In this document: one piece after another, positions 31,861 through 64,000 of the stretch | Layout: the number at the start of each line of letters is the position of its first letter | How positions within the stretch are numbered: position 1 is the stretch's first letter | Source of the DNA: Solea solea | Taxonomy: Eukaryota > Chordata > Actinopteri > Pleuronectiformes > Soleidae | Direction of reading: 5' to 3' | NCBI RefSeq assembly: GCF_958295425.1 | Contig: NC_081147.1 | Coordinates: 228,690-292,689, forward strand | Length of the DNA stretch: 64,000 bases | Translations under genes and position numbers: made by a program | Notes under the pieces: model-generated | Seen by the model: the letters and a program-made list of their open reading frames with translations, nothing else | What the model was told of the DNA's origin: nothing | Database searches by the model: none

Positions 31861-34800
31861 GTAACCATCAATACAGACACTGATCAATCAGTGATCGATC
31901 ACTGATCGATCACTGATTGATGGAGTGTGTGTGCAGTTGTCTCAGGCTGGAGATCTGATCATCGAAGTTTATCTGGAAATGAAGATTCCAGATAGTTGCA
32001 TCACACTGAAGGTGAGTCTGTTAGCGAGGCTAGTATCGTTACCATGGTTACTGAAGGAGGAGCATGTTCAGGTGTGAGCTATGACCTCTGACCCCTGCAG
32101 GTGTCCCCCACCATGTGTGCTGAAGAACTGACCAATCAGGTTCTTTACATGAGGAACGTCCCTGCTGGAGACAAAGACATCTGGATGACGTTTGAGGCCA
32201 TTGAAGATGGACAGCTGGGTGAGACAGAGACACACCTGTCTGCCTCTCTGACACACCTGTCTGTCTGTCTCTCTGACACACCCGTCTCTCTCTCCCTCTG
32301 ACAGAGCGTCCTTTACATCCTAAAGAGAAGGTCCTGGAGCAGGCTCTGCAGTGGTGTAAAATGGCTGACCCAAGCTCCGCCTACCTGGTGGTGAAGAGAG
32401 TTCCTATTGGAGAAGGAATCAACATTCTCACCTGTACGATCACCTGTGATCAATAACATCAGTGATCAGTGATCAGTGATGAGCAGACAGACAATTGAAT
32501 GTCTTGCTCTCTCTCTGCAGCCTATAAGAGTGACATCATGAAAGTGGGCGTGGTCTGGTGTAGGGAGGAGCCTCAGAAGTTTCTTCAGGGAAACAAGTTC
32601 CAGGAGAGAACGTTCCAGATCAAAGAGCAGAAACTGCTGCTGCTCAAAGACAAGAAGGTAACCAGACCAGAACCTTAGACCACAGACCACAACCTCAGTC
32701 CATCAGACCAGAGACCAGAACCTCAGTCCATCAGACCAGAACCTTAGACCACAGACCAGAACCTCAGTCCATCAGACCAGAACCTTAGACCATCAGACCA
32801 GAACCTTAGTACTGGGACCAGAACCATGGTCCAGAGACCAGAACCTCAGACCACAGACCAGAACCTTAGACCACAGACCAGAAACCTCAGTCCACCAGAC
32901 CAGAACCTTAGACAACAGGCCAGAACCTCAATCTATCAGACCAGAACCTTAGACCAGAGACCAGAACCTCAGTCCACCAGACCAGAACTTTAGACCAAAG
33001 ACCAGAACCTCAGTCCATCAGACCAGCGACCAGAACCTCAGTCCATCAGACCAGAACCTTAGACCACAGACCAGAACCTCAGTCCATCAGACCAGAACCT
33101 CAGTCCACCAGACCAGAACCTTAGACCACAGACCAGAACCTCAGTCTATCAGACCAGAACCTTAGACCAGAGACCAGAACCTCAGTCCACCAGACCAGAA
33201 CCTTAGACCATCAGACCAGAACCTCAGACCACAGACCAGAACCTCAGTCCACCAGACCAGAACCTTAGACCAGATACCAGAACCACAGACCAGAACCTTA
33301 GACCAGATACCAGAACCTCAGACCACAGACCAGAACCTTAGACCAGAGACCAGAACCTCAGTCCATCAGACCAGAACCATAGCCCTGAGACCAGAACCTC
33401 AGACCACAGACCAGACAGGTCTGAACTCCCTCTTTGTTGCTGTTTTTGTTCAGAGCATCAAACCAGAGAAGGAGTGGTCTCTGAAGACCATGAAGGTCTA
33501 CATCGGCATCCGCAAGAAACTGAAAGCTCCAACCAGGTAAGAGGGACCTGAATCCATTTTCATCATCCATGTGGTTTTTAACCTGAGATCTAACGTGTGA
33601 TTGGGCGAGGTTGAGGTCAGAGGTCGTCAGCTGATGACCTGTCTGTGCACCTGCAGGTGGGGCCTCACTGTGATGTCAGACAAACACCAGCTGTGAGTCA
33701 AAACCTGTCAATCAATAATCAATGTTGTGTCATGTGATGAGTTAGCTGTGATTCTACGTATATCACAAAGAAGACCTGAAGAACCTGAACCTGCACTTGT
33801 TCCTGTAGTTCTGTAGAATGTAAGAAGGCCGTGGCCTCGCGTGGATCCTTGTGGAACACCAGGGGACGACCACAGATAGACAGAGCTGGGTTAACTGTGT
33901 GCTGTTCTGTCAGTAGGGGGCAGTGTTTGGCTGTGTAGTGATGAAAGCTTCACTCCTCAGGTTCCTGTGCTGCAGCTGTGAGGGCGACCTGTGGGACTGG
34001 ACCACCTGCTTCCTCAAAGCTCAGGTCAGTCTCAGGTCAAATCCCAGAATTCCCTCTGATCCAGGTGTGACTTACAGAATTCTGGGTATTTTCCAGAACG
34101 ATGGGCCCGGTCCTCCGGTTCTGCGACGCCACTCATCGTCCGACATTTCCAAACAGAAGTTCGGGACGATGCCGCTCGTCCCGATCAGAGGAGACAAGAG
34201 AGAGAGTAACAGTACCATGCTGTCGGCCAATCAGACGCTGGTGAGACCTCCTTTACTCTGATGACATCATCAAACAGCTGCTATTTCCCAGAATTCATCA
34301 CTTTCTCTGTTTTCTCTTCCTGAAGAGGAAGTTACACAACAGACGGACGCTGTCCATGTACTTTGTAAGTATAGTGTACTTTAACTTTGTAAAGTGTACT
34401 TTAACTTTGTGAGTATAGTGTACTTTAACTTTGTGAGTATAGTGTACTTTAACTTTGTATAGTGTACTTTAACTTTGTGTGTATAGTGTACTTTAACTTT
34501 GTGAGTATAGTGTACTTTAACTTTGTTTAGTGTACTTTAACTTTGTTTAGTGTACTTTAACTTTGTGAGTATAGTGTACTTTAACTTTGTTTAGTGTACT
34601 TTAACTTTGTATAGTGTACTTTAACTTTGTAAAGTGTACTTTAACTTTGTGAGTATAGTGTACTTTAACTTTGTGAGTATAGTGTACTTTAACTTTGTAT
34701 AGTGTACTTTAACTTTATGAGTATAGTGTACTTTAACTTTGTATAGTGTACTTTAACTTTGTGAGTATAGTGTACTTTAACTTTGTATAGTGTACTTTAA

Positions 34801-36141
34801 CTTTATGAGTATAGTGTACTTTAACTTTGTTTAGTGTACTTTAACTTTGTGAGTATAGTGTACTTTAACTTTGTATAGTGTACTTTAACTTTGTTTAGTG
34901 TACTTTAACTTTGTGAGTATAGTGTACTTTAACTTTGTGAGTATAGTGTACTTTAACTTTGTATAGTGTACTTTAACGTTGTGTGTATAGTGTACTTTAA
35001 CTTTGTATAGTGTACTTTAATTTTGTGAGTATAGTGTACTTTAACTTTGTGAGTATAGTGTACTTTAACTTTGTGAGTATAGTGTACTTTAACTTTGTAT
35101 AGTGTACTTTAATTTTGTGAGTATAGTGTACTTTAATTTTGTGAGTATAGTGTACTTTAACTTTGTATAGTGTACTTTAATTTTGTGAGTATAGTGTACT
35201 TTAACTTTGTGAGTATAGTGTACTTTAACGTTGTGTGTATAGTGTACTTTAACTTTGTATAGTGTACTTTAATTTTGTGAGTATAGTGTACTTTAACTTT
35301 GTGAGTATAGTGTACTTTAACTTTGTATAGTGTACTTTAATTTTGTGAGTATAGTGTACTTTAATTTTGTGAGTATAGTGTACTTTAACTTTGTATAGTG
35401 TACTTTAACTTTGTGAGTATAGTGTACTTTAACTTTGTATAGTGTACTTTAACTTTGTGTGTATAGTGTACTTTAACTTTGTGAGTATAGTGTACTTTAA
35501 CTTTGTGTGTATAGTGTACTTTAACTTTGTGAGTATAGTGTACTTTAACTTTGTGAGTATAGTGTACGTTAACTTTGTGTGTATAGTGTACTTTAAATTT
35601 TACACTCTGTGTCTTTGTGTCTCTATGTGTCTCTGTGTCTCTGTGTCTTTGTGTCTTTGTGTCTCTGTGTCTTCAGCCCATGAAGGTTCAGCAGGACTCG
35701 TTGGATGAGCGTCCAGTCCTCCCTGACCTCCCTGACCTCCCTGACCTCCCTGAGCCGCTCTACGAGGAGGTCGGGGACTTCGGGCTTCAGGTTCTGAAGT
35801 CTCTGGAGACCAGCTTTCTGTCCAGCAGCGCCACAGAGACTCACGAGGTTCCAGATCACCCGCCGCTCAGACTTGTACCTGTGGAGGCGGGACTTGTAGA
35901 TCACGTGATCATCCCCGACCCAGAAGGCGGCTCAGTGAAGACACTGGAGAGAGAAGCCGGCCGCAGTTCCCCAACGGCCAGAAGGGGGCAGCAGCTGCAG
36001 GGAGGCTGCACTCTGTCTCAGGAACTGCTGCTGCAGGAGCTGTCATCAGCTTTCACCAAGAAGACACCGGACGAGGACGGGGACGAGGACGGGGACGAGG
36101 ACGGGGACGAGGACGGGGACGAGAGGCCGTGTGATGTCTAA
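31343..36141 (+). CDS. arap1: ARAP1, C-terminal part (RhoGAP end, RA, PH5, tail)
   Basis: Coding exons: 31343-31448, 31538-31685, 31792-31860, 31937-32011, 32101-32218, 32305-32433, 32521-32657, 33454-33536, 33657-33692, 33961-34024, 34097-34240, 34326-34364 and 35677-36141 (TAA at 36139-36141). All junctions are GT/AG and in phase, giving 536 residues. The line-up with ARAP1 is very clear: RSLPRVNRTTL, LNQMCTKNLSLLFAPSLFQT, SLITTWKDTQLSQAGDLI, ERPLHPKEKVLEQALQWC, VYIGIRKKLKAPT, LRRHSSSDISKQKFGTMPL and LSANQTLRKLHNRRTLSM. Together with the N-terminal part about 1365 residues are present. The human protein is about 1450, but the linker here is longer, so roughly 350-400 residues (PH3, PH4, RhoGAP start) are missing from the window. 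Confidence 0.95.
31937..32433 (+). CDS. arap1: ARAP1 Ras-association domain
   Basis: Exons 31937-32011, 32101-32218 and 32305-32433. The ubiquitin-like fold starts at GDLIIEVYLEMKIPDSCI, continues LKVSPTMCAEELTNQVL and ends near AYLVVKRVP. In ARAP proteins this domain can bind Ras-like GTPases such as Rap1. It ends in phase with the PH5 exons. Confidence 0.9.
32521..34024 (+). CDS. arap1: ARAP1 PH5 domain
   Basis: Exons 32521-32657, 33454-33536, 33657-33692 and 33961-34024. FQERTFQIKEQKLLLLKDKK and WSLKTMKVYIGIRKKL form the first strands; LWDWTTCFLKAQ is the closing helix with its Trp. The 36-bp exon 33657-33692 (WGLTVMSDKHQL) is very short but has good splice sites and the correct phase. 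Confidence 0.9.
32660..33415 (+). repeat. Minisatellite of ccagaacctcagtccatcag units in arap1 intron
   Basis: About 40-bp units alternating ccagaacctcagtccatcag and accagaaccttagaccacag with many variants, about 19 copies, within the PH5-coding intron. Confidence 0.9.
34097..36141 (+). CDS. arap1: ARAP1 C-terminal tail exons
   Basis: Exons 34097-34240, 34326-34364 and 35677-36141. The first two are conserved with human (LRRHSSSD, KFGTMPL, NQTLRKLHNRRTLSM). The last exon carries a PDLPDLPDLPEPLYEEVG segment; the tyrosine motif YEEV is also in human ARAP1. It ends with LLLQELSSAF and an acidic DEDG repeat. The acidic end is coded by 12-bp tandem repeats (36070-36123), so its length may vary between individuals. 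Confidence 0.92.
34365..35600 (+). repeat. Minisatellite of 18-24 bp units (tagtgtactttaactttgtg)
   Basis: About 1.2 kb, more than 50 copies of tagtgtactttaactttg followed by tga, tgt or ta variants. It fills most of the last arap1 intron. A pyrimidine-rich gtgtctctgtgtctttg tract (35600-35676) then leads to the acceptor of the last exon. Confidence 0.95.
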
Positions 36142-36710
36142 GAGAGGAAGAGTTTGTAGTCACAGGAGGAGGAGTTAAACATCCTACAGGGCTTTGTGAT
36201 TGGAGGAAGGATGAGGACACGCCCCTGAGTCAGGACAGTCATCAATCAGGAAGTGAAAAGATAACACAGAGATGCAGGATTAAACCCTGGAACATGGATT
36301 TTAAATTTGAGGATTAAACCCTGGAACATGGATTTTTAAATTCATGACTAAACCCTGGAACATGGATTTTAAATTTGAGGATTAAACCCTGGAACATGGA
36401 TTCTAAACTTCATGGAGACCTCATCACTTCCAAAATGATAGTATATTGGTTATCCTCTGTGCTCCTCCTCTTGGCCCCGCCCAGTCTGAGGCCCCGCCGG
36501 ACACACATGTATTTATTTTCAAGTTTGTTTGTGTAAATGACAGGAAGTGACGCTCAGTGTCCTCACTGAGACCAGTTAAAATATAAACCTGTTATGTTGC
36601 ATCTGTCCACTAGGTGTCCCTCAACACACACACTAACTGTGACGATTCTTCATGTTCATTATTGTATAAACACGTGAACAATGATATTAAAGTCTATATT
36701 TTGGATTGTA
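36142..36710 (+). other. arap1: arap1 3' UTR with polyadenylation signal
   Basis: ATTAAA at 36686-36691 is followed within 30 bp by a GT-rich stretch (ctgctgtctgtgtgctctgt), which suits a cleavage site near 36710. A short array of aaaccctggaacatggattt units lies at about 36275-36405. Confidence 0.65.
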
Positions 36711-37604
36711 ATCTGCTGTCTGTGTGCTCTGTGGATCAGTGGTTTTACAGGTTGGCTTTTAAATGGAAGATGACGGGTTTGATCCTGAAGCTGTGAAACA
36801 AAACAAAGTCACGACAGATCCACTCACTGAGTGTACGTTCAAGAACAACAGTTCAAAACAGTTATAATATTATAATAAATAATATTTAAGATTAAAAACT
36901 GAAACTCACAGAAAAACACAGTAACTTCATCATAATTAAACAAATTCAACTTAACAGAACATAAGTCAAACTCACTAAAACAATTACCTTAAAGTTGAAA
37001 TTACAATACGTAATAAACACACACACACACACACACAGGCCACAGACTTGACCTTTAACCCTGCACTTAACTTCTCTGCTCTCATGGATGCAGTGACTCA
37101 TCTCGTCCTCATTATAACATCTTTGTTTTCTGTGGAGGACAGGAGGACAGGTGGACAGGAGGACAGGAGGACAGGTATCTTCCGCTTACGTCAAGTTTAA
37201 CGCGTAAGTAACATGAGTTGCTGAAATTAACGCATTTTTTTCTATTAAATCATGGCGGCTATATGCTAACTCGCGATGCTAACTCGCGGTGCTAACTACA
37301 CACACACACACACACACACACACAGTCAGCTGAAGCTTGAATATGTTAAAAACAAACGCCGGAGCCTTAAAAACGTATTAGCTTAAACTTATTAAAAACA
37401 GTTAGCTAGTTCAGGTGTGTTAACTTGCTTGTAATTGAGTTCAGGTTAACTAACTTACCACTTGGTTAATTTTAACTCGTCACTTATTCAGATGAGTTAA
37501 CTAGCTGTCTATGAAGCTAACATGAAGCTAACATGATTCAAGGATTCTTTATTAGTCAGTGAAGAGGCAACAGTCAAAGTTTAAATTCATCTTTTTATTT
37601 AGCG

Positions 37605-38085
37605 ACAGTTCATGTATTCACACATTTTATTTATTCACACAGTTCACATATTCAGACAGTTCATGTATTCACATGTTTTATTTATTCATACAGTTCATGT
37701 ATTCACACAGTTTATGTATTCACACATTTTATTTATTCACACAGTTCATGTATTCACACAGTTTATGTATTCACACATTTTATTTATTCACACAGTTCAC
37801 ATATTCAGACAGTTCATGTATTCACACAGTTTATGTATTCACACATTTTATTTATTCACACAGTTCATGTATTCACACATTTTATTTATTCACACAGTTC
37901 ACATATTCAGACAGTTCATGTATTCACACGTTTTATTTATTCATACAGTTCATGTATTCACACAGTTTATGTATTCACACATTTTATTTATTCACACAGT
38001 TCATGTATTCACACAGTTTATGTATTCACACAGTCGTTTATTCACACAGTCATTTATTTAGTCATGTATTCACACAGTCATTGTT
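37605..38085 (+). repeat. Minisatellite of 17-bp units (ttcacacagttcatgta)
   Basis: About 28 copies with variants (cagttta, cattttattta, tcacatattcagac). The 187- and 149-residue Tyr/His/Ser-rich frames across it follow from the repeat and are not coding. Confidence 0.9.
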
Positions 38086-38354
38086 CAAAACTAATGAGTT
38101 GGTTTCCAACATAAAACTATAAGTATGTTCTGGTTCTGGTTCTGGTCCAGGGTGTAACTCTGGTTTTAGTTGTGGTTTAACTTCTGGTTCAGGTTTTAGC
38201 TTTGGTTGTGGTTTCAGTTCTGGTCCAGGGTTTAATTGTGGTGTTTGTTTTAGTTCCGGTTCTGGTTCTGTCATGTGCGAGTGAAAGTCGAGGCGACAGC
38301 TGCTGAAGTGACGTCACCATGGACGCAGTCAGTCAGTGTGATGTGTTGTTATCT

Positions 38355-38368
38355 CCACTAGAGGGCAG
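38355..38368 (+). promoter_or_regulatory. CTCF consensus site between arap1 and ebf
   Basis: CCACTAGAGGGCAG matches all 14 positions of the commonly quoted CTCF core (CCASYAGRKGGCRS). It lies in otherwise unique sequence between two unrelated genes, where an insulator would be expected. Motif match only. Confidence 0.4.
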
Positions 38369-38539
38369 TGTCCTCCTTCACTAAAGTGTGTGTGTGTGTG
38401 CGCGCTGTTCCGTTCTGTCTCCCTGTCTCTGTCTCTGTCTCCCTGTCTCTCACTCTCAACAAAAATCAAAAGAGTCTTTATCGTCATGGTAACGTACATC
38501 TTACATTGCCAAAGCATATTTATCAACATTGTTGAACAT

Positions 38540-38978
38540 TGTCTGTCTCTCTCTTCTGTCCCTCAGTCTCTCTCTCTTCTGTCCCTCTTGTCTCCCCCTC
38601 CTGCATGTCCTTTTCTCTCGCAGGACAAACTGTAATGCTGTCTGTCCCTCTCTCTTCTGTCCCTCAGTCTCTCTCTCTTCTGTCCCTCTTGTCTCCCCCT
38701 CCTGCATGTCCTTTTCTCTCGCAGGACAAACTGTAATGCTGTCTGTCCCTCTCTCTTCTGTCCCTCAGTCTCTCTCTCTTCTGTCCCTCTTGTCACCCCC
38801 TCCTGCATGTCCTTTTCTCTCGCAGGACAAACTGTGATGCTGTCTGTCTCTCTCTTCTGTCCCTCAGTCTCTGTCTCTGTCTGTCTGTCTCTTCTGTCCC
38901 TCTTGTCCCCCCCCCTGCATGTCCTTTTCTCTCACAGGACAAACTGAAATGCTGTCTGTCTCTCTCTTCTGTCCTTCA

Positions 38979-39012
<34 letters not shown>

Positions 39013-39530
39013 CTGTCTGTCTGTCTGTCTCTCTCTTCTGTCCCTCTTGTCCCCCCCCCTGCATGTCCTTTTCTCTCACAGGACAAACTGTAATGCTGTC
39101 TGTCTCTCTCTTCCGTCCCTCAGTCTCTCTCTCTCTCTTCTGTCCCTCTTGTCCCCCCCCCCCCGCATGTCCTTTTCTCTCACAGGACAAACTGTAATGC
39201 TGTCTGTCTCTCTCTCTGTCTGTCAGTCTCTCTCTTCCGTCCCTCAGTCTCTCTCTCTCTCTTCTGTCCCTCTTGTCCCCCCCCTGCATGTCCTTTTCTC
39301 TCACAGGACAAACTGTAATGCTGTCTGTCTCTCTCTTCCGTCCCTCAGTCTCTCTCTCTCTCTTCTGTCCCTCTTGTCCCCCCCCCTGCATGTCCTTTTC
39401 TCTCACAGGACAAACTGTAATGCTGTCTGTCTCTCTCTTCCGTCCCTCAGTCTCTGTCTCTCTCTTCTGTCCCTCTTGTCCCCCCCCCTGCATGTCCTTT
39501 TCTCTCGCAGGACAAACTGTAATGTCCTGC
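38540..39530 (+). repeat. About nine tandem 100-145 bp pyrimidine-rich units
   Basis: Each unit has tctctcttctgtccctcagt, then cctgcatgtccttttctctc, then gcaggacaaactg. Copies of caggacaaactg start near 38621, 38722, 38823, 38936, 39080, 39184, 39306, 39408 and 39508. The strand is almost purely pyrimidine between them. Confidence 0.92.
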
Positions 39531-39631
39531 TTTGTCTGGGATGTTTTCAAATTGACTGTATTGTTGCAGATTTTGGGTAAAAACGAGTCTCTCAGGTCTT
39601 TGTATGTGTGGCAGTGTAGTAAGAAGTGCAC

Positions 39632-39673
<42 letters not shown>

Positions 39674-40329
39674 GGTCAGATATCGTGCTCAGGTAACGTT
39701 CTAGTTGCTGTGAGTTTCCTTGACTTTCATCATTGTCCTCTTGTCTGCTGATCATGTGGTTGGTCCAGATGTTTTGAGGCAGGGGAGGGTTCTTGGTGGT
39801 GGTGGTGGTGGTGGTGGTGGTGGTGGTCGGCCTCCGGACCAGCTGGCTGAGGCCACTCCTCTCTATGTTGCTCTCTTGGCTTTGTAAGGCTTGGTGGTGG
39901 TCTGAGGCGGGGTCACTAGTTTGGATAAGGAGCAGGACCTGGTCCACTTCAGCTCTGCATGCATGTCTCTCTGTCTCTCTCTCTGTCTCTGTCTCTGCAG
40001 TGGCACCGTCTGTCCACTGGGTGGTGCTGTGTGTCTACAGACTGATGTCTAGGACTCAAAGATCTGGTCTGTATCCTTGATCCTGGAGGTTCCAGGACTT
40101 CCCCAGGATTTGTGATGGCCTAAACCTAGACAGAAGGTCTTGGATTATCAAGTCCTTTTTAAAAACCTTTTCCAGGACAGATTCCAGGTTCCAGGAGTCT
40201 GTAATGTATTTGATTCAGTTCAAATGAAACTAAAGTGTAAAATAATATTTATGTTTTAAACAAAAACAAACTCATTATCATCAATGATGATGTTTAACCT
40301 CAAAGTGAACACTGTGTGTGTGTGTGTGT

Positions 40330-40980
40330 GCGCAGTGACGTCACACAGTGGGCGGTCTCTCACCTGTGCTCACCTGTTCTTGTTTTTAAACTTCATTTCA
40401 CTGTTTTCACTGCGCGTGGTCGAGCACGCGGATCCCCTTATTTGGCGTGCACGCTGACGTCACGCGCAACTTCGGCCAATTGGACGAGCGGGGGCGTGTC
40501 CCACATTGAACATTGGCATAATCCCCGCCCCCTGCCGGTGCGGGCCGCTCCCGCGGGAACCGCGGAGCCGAGAGAAGGAGCAGTCCGCCGGGACAGAGGA
40601 GCCAGGAAGAGCCGGGGAGGAGGCGGTGGAGGAGGAGGAGGAGGAGGAGGAGCAGAGAGAGCTGAGGCTGCCCAATCCCTCTGCTCCCCGGGGAGCAGCA
40701 GCCTCCTGCTCCGTCCCTCCCTCTTGTTTGCTAATCATTTCATTTTACTCCTTTTTGAAGCGCTCGCCTCTTTTTTTTATTCCACTTTTCATTTTCCCTC
40801 CACCCTCGGCTGCTCCGACTCTCTGATCCGGCTCTCCGCGCACCGGACCCCGGCTCCGCTCCTCCTGCTGCTCCTGCTCCTCCTGCTCCTCCTGTGAGAT
40901 GCTGCTCCTCTCTCCTCTGTGCACTGACTCCTCACCGCGGGCTCGGATATAAAAGCACCGGGAGAACTCCGCTGGGACTC
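40330..40980 (+). promoter_or_regulatory. ebf4: ebf promoter: CRE sites, CCAAT, GC boxes and TATA box
   Basis: GC-rich, CpG-rich and largely free of repeats, unlike its surroundings. Perfect CRE palindromes TGACGTCA lie at 40336-40343 and 40455-40462, CCAAT at 40476-40480, and GC boxes (gggggcgtgtcc, ccccgccccc) follow. TATAAAA at 40948-40954 predicts a start near 40978-40985 and a 5' UTR of about 210 bp. The long frames across this region have no family similarity and are not called as coding. Confidence 0.7.
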
Positions 40981-41192
40981 CGGCTCTTCTCAGGACCAGG
41001 ACCCGGGACTTTGGGAAGCTTGGAGTGAGTGTCCCCCACTCTCCTCCTCCTCCTCCTCCTCCTCTTTTCTCCTCCACCTTAACCCAGGTGGTGTTGTGGT
41101 TGTTTGAGCGGCTGCTGCAGGAGGATTACTCTTCTTCTTCGTGGTTCTTCGTGGTTCTTCGTGGTTCTTGTTGCTCCCAGAAGAACTCTTTG

Positions 41193-64000
<22,808 letters not shown>

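Larger units (their letters stand above)
36711..40300. other. arap1-ebf intergenic region
   Basis: No gene is recognised. It holds AT-rich unique DNA, CA runs (37015-37038, 37297-37323), a ttcacacagttcatgta array (about 37605-38085), a ggttctggt/ggttttagt tract (38125-38275), a CTCF consensus site (38355-38368), the array at 38540-39530, a gtct run (39632-39672) and a ggt run (39793-39830). A CRE palindrome TGACGTCA lies at 38309-38316. Confidence 0.7.

Noticed and set aside
37559..38122. 187-codon Tyr/Ser/His-rich frame
   Set aside because: It consists of a 17-bp minisatellite read in one frame, in an intergenic region.
38290..38400. Small gene starting at caccatggacgcagtc after a CRE
   Set aside because: The frame closes after a few residues and no splice-supported continuation is seen.
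40316..40897. 193-codon frame upstream of ebf
   Set aside because: It overlaps the GC-rich promoter with CRE, CCAAT and TATA elements and has no recognisable similarity.
41025..41192. N-terminal extension of the ebf frame
   Set aside because: It is open but begins without ATG, and EBF proteins start at MFxIQ as at 41193.

Overview
This is vertebrate nuclear DNA. The proteins, the intron-exon structure and the repeat types point to a teleost fish, probably a percomorph, though the species cannot be fixed from the window. Three protein-coding genes are recognisable, all on the + strand: the 3' end of stard10 (1-2726), arap1 (promoter about 3.6 kb, coding 7529-36141, interrupted by an assembly gap), and the 5' part of an EBF/COE transcription factor gene most like ebf4 (coding 41193-60540, continuing past the window). 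No rRNA, tRNA or CRISPR array was recognised. stard10 next to arap1 matches the order in human 11q13. An ebf gene directly downstream does not match the human order.

Layout. 1-2830: last three exons of stard10, with a decayed antisense LINE and a minisatellite in its introns. 2830-3620: short intergenic stretch. 3625-4601: probable arap1 promoter and first noncoding exon, split by a complete 684-bp non-autonomous hAT element with a perfect 8-bp target duplication. 4602-16300: arap1 introns and exons for SAM, PH1, PH2 and ArfGAP, with many minisatellites. 16301-16500: a run of 200 Ns. 16501-31290: six tandem copies of a 2.2-2.65 kb repeat unit, joined by a 125-bp GC-rich hairpin. 31343-36141: arap1 exons for the end of RhoGAP, RA, PH5 and the tail. 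The exons for PH3, PH4 and the start of RhoGAP are absent, so they must lie in the gap or be misassembled. 36142-40300: arap1 3' UTR and repeat-rich intergenic DNA. 40300-41192: GC-rich ebf promoter with a TATA box. 41193-64000: ebf exons 1-6 separated by introns made largely of minisatellites and (CA)n tracts, with several non-repetitive islands that look like conserved regulatory elements.

Functionally the genes are unrelated: STARD10 moves phospholipids, ARAP1 is a phosphoinositide-regulated GAP for Arf and Rho GTPases, and EBF is a DNA-binding regulator. The unusual content is noncoding. Several minisatellites consist of arrayed transcription-factor-like motifs: CTCF-like, NF-E2/MARE, GATA plus CRE half-site plus E-box, and AGGTCA. 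Two large arrays of the same 25-bp unit lie in opposite orientation around ebf exons 4 and 5, and a CTCF-rich tandem array sits inside arap1. These are inferences from motif matching only.
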